From NCBI GenBank assembly GCA_019416935.1, contig DXWI01000010.1, positions 1-64,000 of the forward strand: a DNA stretch of 64,000 nt, read 5' to 3'. The position numbers and the translations under genes are program-made. Of the stretch, positions 17,242 through 25,824 are shown one piece after another; positions within the stretch are counted from its first letter, which is position 1, and every line of letters begins with the position of its first letter. This stretch comes from Clostridiales bacterium (lineage in GTDB: Bacteria > Bacillota > Clostridia > Christensenellales > CAG-138). The notes beneath the pieces were generated by a model. It saw nothing but the letters and a program-made list of their open reading frames with translations. It searched no databases and had not been told where the DNA came from.

Positions 17242-18522
17242 ATGTCAAACATGGTGTTGACGCCCGAACAACAGGCCATTCTTGATGGCAAAAAGGGCGA
17301 AACGCTGGCCAAGGTGATGAAAACGCTCGTCATGTTCGGCGAAACCTTTGGCGCGGAACGAATGGTGCCGGTTACCAGCCGGAACGGCCATCTCGTGACG
17401 AGCTTTGGACTCAGCGTCATGAAACCCGTCTACGAGCTCATGGATCAGTTGATAGCAGCCGGCGCGATTTCCGGCCAACCGTTTTCCGTCGACCCGCGGC
17501 CACTGGATAAAAACGTTCCGGCCAACTTTTTGCAGAACATATTCTTTCGGGTTATGTACAGCAAGCAGGCCGATTATGAGCAGCAGCTTCAAAAGCTCGG
17601 TCTCATACGGGATGATGCTTTCACCTGTGCCTGCTATCTCGACGAGGTCGGCAACCAGCCGGAAAAGGGCGAATACCTGAGCTGGGCCGAAAGCAGCGCC
17701 GTCGTATATGCCAACAGCGTTCTCGGTGCGCGCTGCAACCGCAATTCCGGCATCATCGAGCTGTTTGGCAGCATCGTGGGGTTTGTACCCTACTTCGGCC
17801 TGCTCACCGATGCGGGCCGCAAAGCGAGCTGGATTGTGGATATTCGTACAACCAAAGTGCCGGAAGCGCAGGTGCTTGGCAGCGCCATCGGTATGAAGGT
17901 CATGGAGGACGTTCCCTACATCAAGGGCCTGTCCGCATTCCTTGGCACGGAGCTGAACGACGAGGTTAAGGCGTATCTCAAGGACATGGGCGCGGCAACC
18001 GCAAGCAACGGCGCCGTCGGCTTGTACCATGTGGACGGCCTCACGCCGGAGGCTGTGGAGCAGGGCGAATCGCTCATCCTCGAGGATGCTGAAGTCTATG
18101 TGATCGATGATGCCGAGCTCGAGCGCGTGAAGGCCGGTTATCCCTGCATCTGGAAGGATCCCGACGCCGAGCCGAAGCTCTGCTTTGTCGGCTGTCCGCA
18201 CCTGACGCTGCCGCAGCTCATCGAATGGACGCACGCCGTGGCGGAAGGACTCCGGACGGCGAGTCGCAGTAAGGTCTGCATTCCCACAGTGTTTACCACT
18301 GCGCCGGCCGTGCAAAAGGCGTTTGAAGCGCTGCCGGAGGCGGCCATGCTCAAGAATACCGGCGTCATTCTGTCCTACATCTGCCCGCTGATGTATATGA
18401 ACAACCCGCTGTGCGGCAAGATGCCGGTTATCACCAACTCCAACAAGCTGCGTACCTACACCAGCAGCCGCTACTATACCAGCGCCGAGATTCTCGAGCG
18501 CATCACGAAGGGGGCGAACTGA
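17242..18522 (+). CDS. Aconitase X large (catalytic) subunit
   Basis: A 426-residue protein of the aconitase X catalytic family (DUF521), an Fe-S hydro-lyase group. Related enzymes are archaeal phosphomevalonate dehydratase and bacterial cis-3-hydroxy-L-proline dehydratase. Candidate cluster-binding cysteines lie in GARCNRNSG, VGCPHLT and NNPLCGKMP. The ATG at 17242 has GGGGGGAG upstream; a frame extending back to 17203 lacks a ribosome site. It is followed after one nucleotide by the small subunit, the split arrangement seen in some bacteria and archaea. No proline or mevalonate genes are nearby, so the substrate is unknown. Confidence 0.9.
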   Translation: MSNMVLTPEQQAILDGKKGETLAKVMKTLVMFGETFGAERMVPVTSRNGHLVTSFGLSVMKPVYELMDQLIAAGAISGQPFSVDPRPLDKNVPANFLQNIFFRVMYSKQADYEQQLQKLGLIRDDAFTCACYLDEVGNQPEKGEYLSWAESSAVVYANSVLGARCNRNSGIIELFGSIVGFVPYFGLLTDAGRKASWIVDIRTTKVPEAQVLGSAIGMKVMEDVPYIKGLSAFLGTELNDEVKAYLKDMGAATASNGAVGLYHVDGLTPEAVEQGESLILEDAEVYVIDDAELERVKAGYPCIWKDPDAEPKLCFVGCPHLTLPQLIEWTHAVAEGLRTASRSKVCIPTVFTTAPAVQKAFEALPEAAMLKNTGVILSYICPLMYMNNPLCGKMPVITNSNKLRTYTSSRYYTSAEILERITKGAN

Positions 18523-18523
18523 C

Positions 18524-18964
18524 ATGAAGGAGTTTAAGGGCCGTCCCGTTGTTGCGGGAGAAGCAACCGCGGAAGCGCTCGTTTCGCACGGCGGATTCAA
18601 CACGCTCGCAAGCTTCCAGAAGAGCCTGATGTTCGGCGATAAAAAGGCCACCTGTTCCGACCAGAACAATCCGGATCTGTACGGAAAGCCCATGTTCGGC
18701 ACGGCGCTTTGCCTGCCGCAGACCATTGGTTCCACCACCGGCGGCATGGTGCTCTATTGTGCCGCGGCGCTCGGCAAGCAGCCGTCCTGCATGCTCTTCT
18801 CCAAGCCGATCGATTCGCTGGCCGCAGCCGGCGCCGTCCTTTCTGCGGTTTGGACGGACGTCAGCATGCCGGTCGTCGATGGTCTTGGCGATGCGTTTCT
18901 CGACTATGTCAAGACCGGTATGCAGATCACAGTGAAGCCGGACGGCACGGTATTGGTGGGTTGA
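18524..18964 (+). CDS. Aconitase X small (swivel) subunit, DUF126
   Basis: A 146-residue swivelling domain that completes the aconitase X active site as a separate polypeptide. The expected substrate-binding serine/threonine loop appears as QTIGSTTGGMVL near residues 66-77, and an SKPIDSLAAAGAV segment follows. It starts one base after the large-subunit stop with a G-rich ribosome site inside that gene. Stoichiometric expression with the large subunit is implied. Confidence 0.88.
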   Translation: MKEFKGRPVVAGEATAEALVSHGGFNTLASFQKSLMFGDKKATCSDQNNPDLYGKPMFGTALCLPQTIGSTTGGMVLYCAAALGKQPSCMLFSKPIDSLAAAGAVLSAVWTDVSMPVVDGLGDAFLDYVKTGMQITVKPDGTVLVG

Positions 18965-18970
18965 CAGGCG

Positions 18971-19189
18971 ATGGAACCGGAAAAGATCAAGCGTATCAAC
19001 GCGCTTGCCGCCAAGGCGCGCACACCGGAGGGGCTGACGGAAGCGGAGCTTGCCGAGAGGCAGGCGCTGCGGGCAGAATATATCGCCTCCTTCCGCGCCA
19101 GCATGCAGGCGCATCTGGACAACATGTATTATCTCGATGAAAACGGCAATGAGCAAAAGCTCAAGCCCCGAAGCGACCGGGTGCATTGA
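18971..19189 (+). CDS. DUF896 small protein (YnzC-like)
   Basis: A 72-residue DUF896 protein. The family pattern is clear: KIKRINALAAKART followed by LTEAELAERQALRAEYIASFR, two charged helices predicted to pack as a helical hairpin. B. subtilis YnzC belongs to this family, but the molecular role is not established. It starts six bases after the aconitase X small subunit and shares its transcript, an uncommon partner for DUF896. Confidence 0.88.
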   Translation: MEPEKIKRINALAAKARTPEGLTEAELAERQALRAEYIASFRASMQAHLDNMYYLDENGNEQKLKPRSDRVH

Positions 19190-19361
19190 TCGGTTGTACC
19201 GAATGAAGCGGCGCCGCGTTCAGTCCCTTTCCAGTAGGGGCTGAAATGCTGCTTCCGCTTTCCCTGCTACGACGCTATCCGGCGTCGAATGCAGCAGCGT
19301 CCTATGCGGTACAGATACCCATGCGCCATGAAAGCGCAGGTAATGAGCAATTCTTTCATCG

Positions 19362-19407
19362 TAAAACAGGAATGGGAACGCCTTTCGGCGTTCCCATTCC
19401 TGTTTTA
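19362..19407. terminator. Bidirectional terminator, 21 bp perfect stem
   Basis: A perfect 21 bp inverted repeat (19362-19382 with 19387-19407) and 4-nt TTTC loop, with T-rich flanks on both strands, lies between convergent DUF896 and the solute-binding protein gene. A smaller CGACGC/GCGTCG hairpin lies in the same gap. No gene is supported in 19190-19433. Confidence 0.9.
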
Positions 19408-19433
19408 TAGATTGCTCTGTCGTTATCAAATCA

Positions 19434-20567
19434 TCAATGCAGCGATTCGGGGAAGGATTCGAACACATCGATCTTACCCAGCTCCCAAGGAGATACGGAA
19501 TTCTCCGGATTCTCAAAGTAATACGGATGGAGCAAATGCGCCAGTTTTTTGATCGCGGTCACGGTGCGCGGTCCGAAGCGCTTCATCAAACTGGAGTCAT
19601 AGTAGTAGACACGGCCGGTCTTCACGGCGTCCGTGGTATCAAATCCGGGGCGGGTCATGATCTCATAGAGCGTCGTTACCTCTTCATCAAAAGCATTGGG
19701 CCAATAGGGCGAGAGGATAACGGCCGGATTCTTCTCCACGATCTGCTCAAAGGTAACCTCGGTGTAGTCGCCCTCGAGATCGCTAAAGATGTTGGTGCCG
19801 CCCGCAATGGCGATCATATCGTCAAACGGAGTGCCGGATGCATTCGTATAGGGGCCGAATACGCCAAACTCGCCGTAATCGGTCTGGTGTGCGATTTCAA
19901 AGTAAGTGGGAACCGGCTTGAGATTGGCGGTGATGGCCTTGATCTCCTCGATCTCCTTGTAGTAACCGTCCACCAATTCCTGCGCATATTCCTTGACGCC
20001 CAACAGTTCGCCCATCTCCAGCATCATGGCATAGACCTCGTCGATGGTGGCTGGCGCATAGTTATACGCGTTATACCCCTTGTTCTTGAGTTCGTCGACC
20101 ATGGGCTGCTGGACTTCCGCCTCGCCAAAGATAATCGTCGGCTCGAGCGCCTTGATGATCTCGTAATTGCAGTCATAGAACTTGGAGACCACGGCGACGT
20201 CCTTAGCCAATTCCGCCTGAACGTCAAAGTCCGCCGTTTCCGTGTTATAGTAGGCCGCGTAGGGCGTCCAGCCCTCGCGCTGCTCGACCTCCGGCGGATA
20301 ATCGGTGTAGGCCGACCAGCCGACGATCTCGTCGCCAAGTCCCAGTGCGTACACCACTTCCACCATGCTCGGTGCAAGGCAGACAATGCGCTGCTCCGCG
20401 CGCGGTTCTTCCGTCGGTTCGGGCACATCCGTCGCTGCCGGGGCTTCGGTCGCGGTGGAGTCCGGTGTTTTGGGTTCATCCTGAGGCGCCTGCTGGCAGC
20501 CGGCAAAGCACCCCGCCATCATAAGCATGACAAGCAGCAGACTCAGGGCTTTATAGAGCTTTCTCAT
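19434..20567 (-). CDS. ABC-type solute-binding lipoprotein, BtuF/FhuD-like
   Basis: A 377-residue lipoprotein. The N-terminal signal peptide ends at a lipobox (MMAGC or CFAGC, residues ~15-20) and is followed by an acidic Thr/Pro/Glu linker. The mature part is the two-lobed, helix-bridged periplasmic-binding fold of the siderophore/cobalamin class, with RIVCLAPSMVEVVYALGLGDEIVGW at its start (first lobe) and a GGTNIFSDL motif in the second lobe. Such proteins deliver iron chelates or corrinoids to ABC permeases. No permease or ATPase gene is adjacent, so it must partner in trans. The ATG at 20567 has GGAAAG upstream. Confidence 0.88.
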   Translation of the reverse strand: MRKLYKALSLLLVMLMMAGCFAGCQQAPQDEPKTPDSTATEAPAATDVPEPTEEPRAEQRIVCLAPSMVEVVYALGLGDEIVGWSAYTDYPPEVEQREGWTPYAAYYNTETADFDVQAELAKDVAVVSKFYDCNYEIIKALEPTIIFGEAEVQQPMVDELKNKGYNAYNYAPATIDEVYAMMLEMGELLGVKEYAQELVDGYYKEIEEIKAITANLKPVPTYFEIAHQTDYGEFGVFGPYTNASGTPFDDMIAIAGGTNIFSDLEGDYTEVTFEQIVEKNPAVILSPYWPNAFDEEVTTLYEIMTRPGFDTTDAVKTGRVYYYDSSLMKRFGPRTVTAIKKLAHLLHPYYFENPENSVSPWELGKIDVFESFPESLH

Positions 20568-20627
20568 CTTTCCAACCTCTCCTTTATTTTGTATTCTCTG
20601 CTCCGCGAGCAAAAAAACTTTTCCACA

Positions 20628-21866
20628 TCAATGAGACTTCATGAACGCTTTCTGTTTCTCATTGAGGACGTCGAAGCCGCCGCCGAGCGCTTTGAGTTTC
20701 AGCGCGCCCACCCGCAGGTCAATCTCCTCCGGAATGGCGTGCACGCCCGGCCGCATCGACCGGCCATTTTTTAGAATATATTCCGCGCCGAGAGCCTGCA
20801 GAGCAAACGACATGTCCATGATCTCCATCGGATGCCCGTCGGCCGCGGCAATATTGCACAGGCCGCCGTCGGCTATGACAGCGATGGTTCTGCCGTTTGG
20901 CAGCACATAGCCGTCCAGATTTTTCCGAAGCTCCACCTGCTCCACGGCCATGGATTTGAGCGCCGGCAAGTCCAGCTCCACATTGAAGTGCCCCGCGTTG
21001 CTGACGATCGCATTATCCTTCATGCGCTCGAAGTGTTCCGCCCGGATCACGTCGCAGCAGGCGGTGACCGTCACAAAAATGTCACCAAGCGGCACGGCTT
21101 CGTCCATGGGCAGCGCACGATAGCCGTCCATCACGGCAAGCACCGCTTTCACGGGATCGATCTCGGTCACGATCACCTGTGCGCCGAGGCCCTTTGCGAC
21201 CTTTGCCACACCGCGGCCGCAGTATCCATAGCCGGCGACGACAACCGTTTTGCCGTTGATCTGCATATTCGTCGTGCGCATAATCGCATCCCACACGGTT
21301 TGGCCCGTGCCATAGGTGTTATCAAAAAAGCTCTTGCAGCGCGCATCGTTCACCGCCATCACCGGAAACGTCAATCTACCGGTTTGCTCCCATCCGCGTA
21401 GGCGCTGTACGCCGGACGTCGTCTCCTCACAGCCGCCGATCACGCGGTCCGCATACTCGCTGCAATCGCCCAAGAGCAGATTGATGAGATCGGACCCATC
21501 ATCAATCACAATATCGGGACAGCAGCGAAGCGTTTCCTTCCAAAGCGCGCGCGTTTCATCATCGGAAGCGGCATGAATTGCATTGACTGTGATGCCATCG
21601 TCCACCAGCGCCGCGCAAACGGCATCCTGCGTGGACAGGCGGTTGGAGCCAGTCACATAGAGTTCGGCGCCGCCGCGCGCAAGAGTTTTCACCAGATAGG
21701 CGGTCTTGGCCTCCAGATGAATCGACAGCGCGATGCGCAGCCCGGCAAACGGCTTTTCGATTGCAAAGCGATCGCCGATGGAATTCAAAACCGGCATATG
21801 GCGCGCAACCCAAGCGATGCGCTGATGCCCCTCTTCCTTTAACCCAATATCTCGAATACGCGACAT
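20628..21866 (-). CDS. ahcY: S-adenosylhomocysteine hydrolase family protein
   Basis: A 412-residue NAD-dependent hydrolase that splits S-adenosylhomocysteine into adenosine and homocysteine, relieving inhibition of methyltransferases. Visible are the substrate region SIHLEAKTAYLVKTL, TGSNRLSTQD, and DDGSDLINLL. The NAD-binding glycine loop is VVAGYGYCGRGVA near residue 205, followed by SNAGHFNVELD. It is the shorter prokaryotic form. The first ATG with a ribosome site is 21866; an upstream extension of 31 codons runs into promoter-like sequence. Some clade members prefer other deoxyadenosine or inosine substrates, so specificity is inferred. Confidence 0.85.
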   Translation of the reverse strand: MSRIRDIGLKEEGHQRIAWVARHMPVLNSIGDRFAIEKPFAGLRIALSIHLEAKTAYLVKTLARGGAELYVTGSNRLSTQDAVCAALVDDGITVNAIHAASDDETRALWKETLRCCPDIVIDDGSDLINLLLGDCSEYADRVIGGCEETTSGVQRLRGWEQTGRLTFPVMAVNDARCKSFFDNTYGTGQTVWDAIMRTTNMQINGKTVVVAGYGYCGRGVAKVAKGLGAQVIVTEIDPVKAVLAVMDGYRALPMDEAVPLGDIFVTVTACCDVIRAEHFERMKDNAIVSNAGHFNVELDLPALKSMAVEQVELRKNLDGYVLPNGRTIAVIADGGLCNIAAADGHPMEIMDMSFALQALGAEYILKNGRSMRPGVHAIPEEIDLRVGALKLKALGGGFDVLNEKQKAFMKSH

Positions 21867-21928
21867 AATGGCTCTTCCTTTCCATGTATGCTGATATGAG
21901 TATATCTGCGGCCATTCCGCTTTCGATA

Positions 21929-21940
21929 GGACAATTGTCC
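21929..21940. promoter_or_regulatory. 12 bp perfect palindrome upstream of the hydrolase gene
   Basis: GGACAATTGTCC lies 63 bases before the adenosylhomocysteinase ATG and just behind the Crp/Fnr gene. Its symmetry and place fit an operator, possibly for that regulator; this is inference. Confidence 0.4.
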
Positions 21941-21961
21941 CGATTCTAACGGCAAGCAAAA

Positions 21962-21986
21962 GGGACAGTTCAAAGCGAACTGTCCC
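21962..21986 (-). terminator. Terminator of the Crp/Fnr regulator gene
   Basis: GGGACAGTTC/GAACTGTCCC (21962-21971 and 21977-21986), a perfect 10 bp stem, is followed on the minus strand by TTTTGCTT. It lies 20 nt behind the regulator stop. Confidence 0.75.
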
Positions 21987-22005
21987 GACACAGCAAATTT
22001 GGATC

Positions 22006-22611
22006 TTAAATATGCAGGCGGATGGTTCCTCCCGACTGGACGATCAACGCATCGTCCTCGAGCTCGCGCAGCGTTCGGTTCAGGCTGCGGATGGAAACGC
22101 CGGCCATTTCCGCAAGGATGTGTTTGGTATAAAGGAAACTGCCGCGCGCGTTGATATGGTTCTGAATGATGCGGAAGACCTTTTCCCGCAAAACCGTGCG
22201 CTCGGCATAGATCTTATCGTCTCCGGCGCGCAGCAGCCGGTCGGAGTGCACCGTGAGCAGCAATCTGGAAAAGGAGCTTGCACCATCCCACAGATCAAAG
22301 AACTGTCTCCTTGAAAACCGATAGGCCTCACAGGGCGTCATCGCAATGATCGCACGGTCAGCCGTTTGCAGGTCGACCATCTCCATCTCGCCGAAGAAAT
22401 CGCCTGCATGGTAGATGTCGAGGATCAACGCCTCCCCCTTCGGACTCTCGTACACAAGCTTGGCGCTGCCCGAGAGCAGAATATAGAACCACTTCACCGG
22501 CTCGTTTGCGCGAATGATGTACTCCCCCATCGGGTACTGCATCCGCTCCGCCGCGTTGAGATACTCCGGCGGAATGGAATCGATCAGCTTGTATCCGATT
22601 CCGGTTTGCAT
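22006..22611 (-). CDS. Crp/Fnr family transcriptional regulator
   Basis: A 201-residue regulator with an N-terminal cyclic-nucleotide-binding-type jelly roll (about 10-120; DIYHAGDFFGEMEMVD) and a C-terminal Crp-type helix-turn-helix (about 150-200; KHILAEMAGVSIRSLNRTLREL). There is no N-terminal cysteine cluster like that of Fnr, so an oxygen-sensing Fe-S centre is unlikely; the effector is unknown. The ATG at 22611 has GGGAGG eight bases upstream, whereas the in-frame GTG at 22620 lies on that site. It precedes the adenosylhomocysteinase gene and may control it. Confidence 0.88.
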   Translation of the reverse strand: MQTGIGYKLIDSIPPEYLNAAERMQYPMGEYIIRANEPVKWFYILLSGSAKLVYESPKGEALILDIYHAGDFFGEMEMVDLQTADRAIIAMTPCEAYRFSRRQFFDLWDGASSFSRLLLTVHSDRLLRAGDDKIYAERTVLREKVFRIIQNHINARGSFLYTKHILAEMAGVSIRSLNRTLRELEDDALIVQSGGTIRLHI

Positions 22612-22629
22612 GGAAATCACCTCCCGATC

Positions 22630-23331
22630 TCAAACAAAAAACCGTTTCCGCAGTTCCTGCTTGCAGGCGGGGTTATGATCGATCACCAGCAGCGCCGCGC
22701 CGAGCAGCAGGCACGGAATACAGGTATACACCGCCCAAGTCATCGGGCGGTCGGGGAAAAAGCTGCGGTTGATGAGCCATTCGATCAGCACGACGGAAAC
22801 GCCCATGCCACAGAGCACCGCCGACAGAATCTTGAGCAGATTCCAGCGCGATTTTTGCACCATCAGGATCACCAGACCAATCACGGTAAACACCAGCACG
22901 GTCAGCGGCAGACCAAAACGCAGGAACCAGTTGCCGCCGCTGAACCGCTCGACGCCATACAAAAAGCCGATCGTTCCGAGAAAGTCCAGGCAGGCGCTGA
23001 CCGGAAGGCGATGGCGCAGCAGCACCATCGGCGGGAACAGATACACATATAGCAGGCCAAACGAAAGCAGCACATACCACGACCATGCAAGCGTGCCGTC
23101 GATATTTACATCGCAGACCACGCAGGTCAACACCGGAATGAGCAGCAAAATGGCACAGGCGGCGGCAAAGGTGCGGCGCTTGCGCGGCGTTGCCGGCACA
23201 GCGGGCGCGCTGCCTTCCGCGGATGGATATGGCGATGCAGCCGCTTCACAGCCCGCCACCGGCGTTTTGCAGAGCGGGCAGCGATCTTGCGATGGTGCAA
23301 GCTCCACACCGCATTTGGGACAATAGGACAT
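22630..23331 (-). CDS. Zinc-ribbon membrane protein, DUF6320-like
   Basis: A 233-residue protein. A short N-terminal zinc ribbon (CPKCGVELAPSQDRCPLC, residues 4-21) and a low-complexity Ser/Ala/Pro linker are followed by six hydrophobic segments typical of membrane helices. I infer the DUF6320 family because it sits with an acyltransferase and an alpha/beta hydrolase in the same direction, a recurrent clostridial trio. Function is unknown. The ATG at 23331 has GGAAGAG upstream; upstream codons lack a start with a ribosome site. Confidence 0.7.
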   Translation of the reverse strand: MSYCPKCGVELAPSQDRCPLCKTPVAGCEAAASPYPSAEGSAPAVPATPRKRRTFAAACAILLLIPVLTCVVCDVNIDGTLAWSWYVLLSFGLLYVYLFPPMVLLRHRLPVSACLDFLGTIGFLYGVERFSGGNWFLRFGLPLTVLVFTVIGLVILMVQKSRWNLLKILSAVLCGMGVSVVLIEWLINRSFFPDRPMTWAVYTCIPCLLLGAALLVIDHNPACKQELRKRFFV

Positions 23332-23368
23332 GGTTCTCTTCCTTTCACGCCCGCAGGCGAATATTTCG

Positions 23369-24649
23369 TCACATCGAACGATGGTTGCTTTCCACGCAGA
23401 CCGGTATTCCCCGACGCACAAGCCGCGTCAGAAACGCGCGCTCAAGCGCCGGCTCCCGCAGCGTGCTGGTGATGTTGAGGTACAGCGTGTCCGCGTACGA
23501 GAGCGCGGAACAGGCGACCGGGTTCCGGGAGAGCGGCCCCAGTATGAACTCCATTCGCGTTACATAAGGCTGCATTTGCTCCGGCAGCGTCGCCCGGCCG
23601 AGATTGGACAAAATCGTAGAGGTTTTTCGGTCGCCAACCGAAAGGAACGCCAGCTTCATCGCCATGTTTTTCAAAAACAGCGGCGCCATCCGCAGCAGCG
23701 CATTGCGCTCCGAACTCACATTCGCCGTAAATCTGGCGTTCAGGCGTTTGCTGGTTACCTCCGCGCCCATATGATGGTGCACAGCGCTCACGATTTCCTC
23801 GAACGCATGTTTTCCCATGCGGGGATCGATGCCCGGATTCACATAGCTTGCGAAATTTCTGAGCGTCCTGCTCGGGAAAAAGCGTCTGAGATTGATCGGC
23901 ACGCAGATCTTAACCGGCTTTTGCCTGCGCTGCGCGATGCCATCCGCATCCTGCAGCTCGCAGACGGCGTCGATCAGCACGGCCGTCAGAAACGTGGTCA
24001 AGCTCACGCCGAATTCCTTGGCACAATCGAGCGCCTTCTGCACCGGAATGCTCGCCGTGGTCAAGCGGATAAACCCGTCCGGCACCGGATCGCCGCTCAG
24101 ATGATACGCGTTTGCCTCCGACCGGTCGATGGCTACGCTGCCGGCATGCGCCAGAAAGCTGTCCTCAACCTCTTCACGGGCAGGCGGCGCGCCGCAATCC
24201 AAAATCCCATCGCCGCGTGGAATGGCCAAGCCGTACCGAAGGGTCAAATACTCTGCAACGAGCGTTTTCAGGAAGCACAGGCCGCCCGTGCCATCGGTGA
24301 GCACATGGTAAAACTCCGCCGCAATGCGGTTGCCATAGTAGCGAATCCGCAGCGCCAGACTGCCGCGCTCGCGACGCTTGAGCGGCATGCAAGGGGACTC
24401 GCCGTCCGGCTCAACCGGCGCGCAGCAGGACGATTCCTCCAGATAATACCAAAACATGCCGCGCCGCAGCCGCACATAAAAGGAAGGGAATCGCTTCACC
24501 ATGCGCTCCTGCGCCTGCATGAGCACGTCCGGGTCAATCGGTTCTGTCAACGTGGCGGATACGCGAAAGAGCGCGTGCCACCGGCGGTTGCTTGCCGCCG
24601 GATAGATCTTTGCCGCATTATCCAGCCGCATCCAACGTTTGCTTTCCAT
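23369..24649 (-). CDS. Condensation-domain-like acyltransferase (alcohol acetyltransferase family)
   Basis: A 426-residue protein of the chloramphenicol-acetyltransferase/condensation-domain superfamily. The catalytic HXXXDG motif is present as EFYHVLTDGTGG near residue 115, and the second structural motif region contains VPINLRRFFPSRTLRNF. It resembles alcohol acetyltransferases and wax-ester-type acyltransferases rather than a peptide-synthetase module, as it stands alone. The substrate is unknown. Its ATG overlaps the hydrolase TGA by one base (TGATG), so the two proteins are co-translated and probably act on the same ester. Confidence 0.78.
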   Translation of the reverse strand: MESKRWMRLDNAAKIYPAASNRRWHALFRVSATLTEPIDPDVLMQAQERMVKRFPSFYVRLRRGMFWYYLEESSCCAPVEPDGESPCMPLKRRERGSLALRIRYYGNRIAAEFYHVLTDGTGGLCFLKTLVAEYLTLRYGLAIPRGDGILDCGAPPAREEVEDSFLAHAGSVAIDRSEANAYHLSGDPVPDGFIRLTTASIPVQKALDCAKEFGVSLTTFLTAVLIDAVCELQDADGIAQRRQKPVKICVPINLRRFFPSRTLRNFASYVNPGIDPRMGKHAFEEIVSAVHHHMGAEVTSKRLNARFTANVSSERNALLRMAPLFLKNMAMKLAFLSVGDRKTSTILSNLGRATLPEQMQPYVTRMEFILGPLSRNPVACSALSYADTLYLNITSTLREPALERAFLTRLVRRGIPVCVESNHRSM

Positions 24650-25542
24650 CAGCTCTCCTCAAACAATTCCCGCACAAAATCGCCGATCCGTACAAAGTCC
24701 GGCTCCGCTTCCTCCACACCGTACAGCACATAGGCGTGCCACATTTCCGGCGCGATAAACCGGCGGGCCTGACACCCTGCCGCGCGCAATCTCTCAAACA
24801 TCGCCGTCATATCGTCGAGCAGCAGTTCAGCGCTTCCGGCAAACAGCAGCGATGGCGGCAGGCCGGTCAAATCGCCGTACAACGGCGAAATGTACGGATT
24901 GGTCAACGATTCCCCACCCGCATAACACGCAGCGTCAAACGCAAGCTCCTCCACTGTGAGCAGCGGGTCCTCCTCCGCATTCGTTGCATATGAATCACCG
25001 GAAAGCGTCAGATCCGTCCACGGTGAAATGGCAATAATCCCTGCGGGCAGCGGCAAACCGGCGTCCCGCAGGCGAAAGCACAGCGCATAGCAAAGACCGC
25101 CGCCGGCCGATTCTCCGCAGAGTACGATTTTGGAGGCCGGATAGCCGGTTGTAAGCAGATGCCGATAAGCAAGCTCGGCGTCCTCCAGCGCGGCCGGATA
25201 CGGCGCCTCCGGCGCAAGCCGGTAGGCGGGGAACAAAACGGGATAGCCGGTTCGCACCGCCAGCGTGCTGCCGAAGCCCTTGGCATACTCCAGCTTACCG
25301 GCCGTATACCCCCCGCCATGGAGATAGAGCAGAATGCCCTGTTCCGGCCGACGCTCCGGCGGCGTGGCAAAGCAGGTTTCAACGCCGTTGAGCATCATCT
25401 GTTCAAACGCAACCCGGTGGTTCGTGATCAGCTTGCCGGATTCCTCCTGAAGCGCGCGAACCGTCTTGATGTCGCCGGTCTGGGTAGCAATCGGCCGCAG
25501 CAGGAACATCTGCGCCCGAAGCAGTTTGGTCTTCAAGAACAT
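24649..25542 (-). CDS. Alpha/beta hydrolase of the HSL/acetyl-esterase family
   Basis: A 297-residue cytoplasmic esterase. The hormone-sensitive-lipase oxyanion motif is YLHGGGYTAG, the nucleophile elbow is CGESAGGGL, and the late catalytic region holds DPLLTVEEL and a PEMWHAYVL histidine, giving a complete Ser-Asp-His triad. It should hydrolyse short-chain acyl esters. It is first in the trio with the acyltransferase and zinc-ribbon protein. AAAGGAGG precedes the ATG at 25542; an upstream ATG at 25629 overlaps the promoter and is rejected. Confidence 0.85.
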   Translation of the reverse strand: MFLKTKLLRAQMFLLRPIATQTGDIKTVRALQEESGKLITNHRVAFEQMMLNGVETCFATPPERRPEQGILLYLHGGGYTAGKLEYAKGFGSTLAVRTGYPVLFPAYRLAPEAPYPAALEDAELAYRHLLTTGYPASKIVLCGESAGGGLCYALCFRLRDAGLPLPAGIIAISPWTDLTLSGDSYATNAEEDPLLTVEELAFDAACYAGGESLTNPYISPLYGDLTGLPPSLLFAGSAELLLDDMTAMFERLRAAGCQARRFIAPEMWHAYVLYGVEEAEPDFVRIGDFVRELFEES

Positions 25543-25570
25543 GCGCCGCCTCCTTTTGTCTTTGCCTATC

Positions 25571-25599
25571 AGTTTATGGGGGTTTGACCAAAATAGCAA
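25571..25599 (-). promoter_or_regulatory. Promoter of the hydrolase-acyltransferase trio
   Basis: TTGCTA (25594-25599), 17 bp, TAAACT (25571-25576) on the minus strand, about 30 bases before the ATG at 25542. Confidence 0.6.
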
Positions 25600-25668
25600 G
25601 ACTTTTCTGTTTTCGAACACCCGCGACAAAATCAGTCCCCGTTCCCGGGCAGCACCAATGAGCTTCGG

Positions 25669-25697
25669 TTGACAGCGGGACGGAAGTCCGATAAACT
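25669..25697 (+). promoter_or_regulatory. Promoter of the 25825 membrane protein
   Basis: TTGACA (25669-25674), 17 bp and TAAACT (25692-25697) precede a leader of about 120 nt in which no gene is seen. Confidence 0.65.
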
Positions 25698-25824
25698 GTG
25701 CGTGTCAGCGCAGCAGCAACGCGCTGCACCGAAGGAGCGGTCCTCAGCCGGCCGGTACTGTTCCGTGCGGTCTGCGGGATAGTCTGCGGTTTCCGCCCCA
25801 AAACTATAATGAGGAGTTGATCTC

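Noticed and set aside
19220..19516. 98-codon minus-strand frame across the 21 bp terminator
   Set aside because: It covers the perfect hairpin and the end of the solute-binding protein gene, and lacks a ribosome site.
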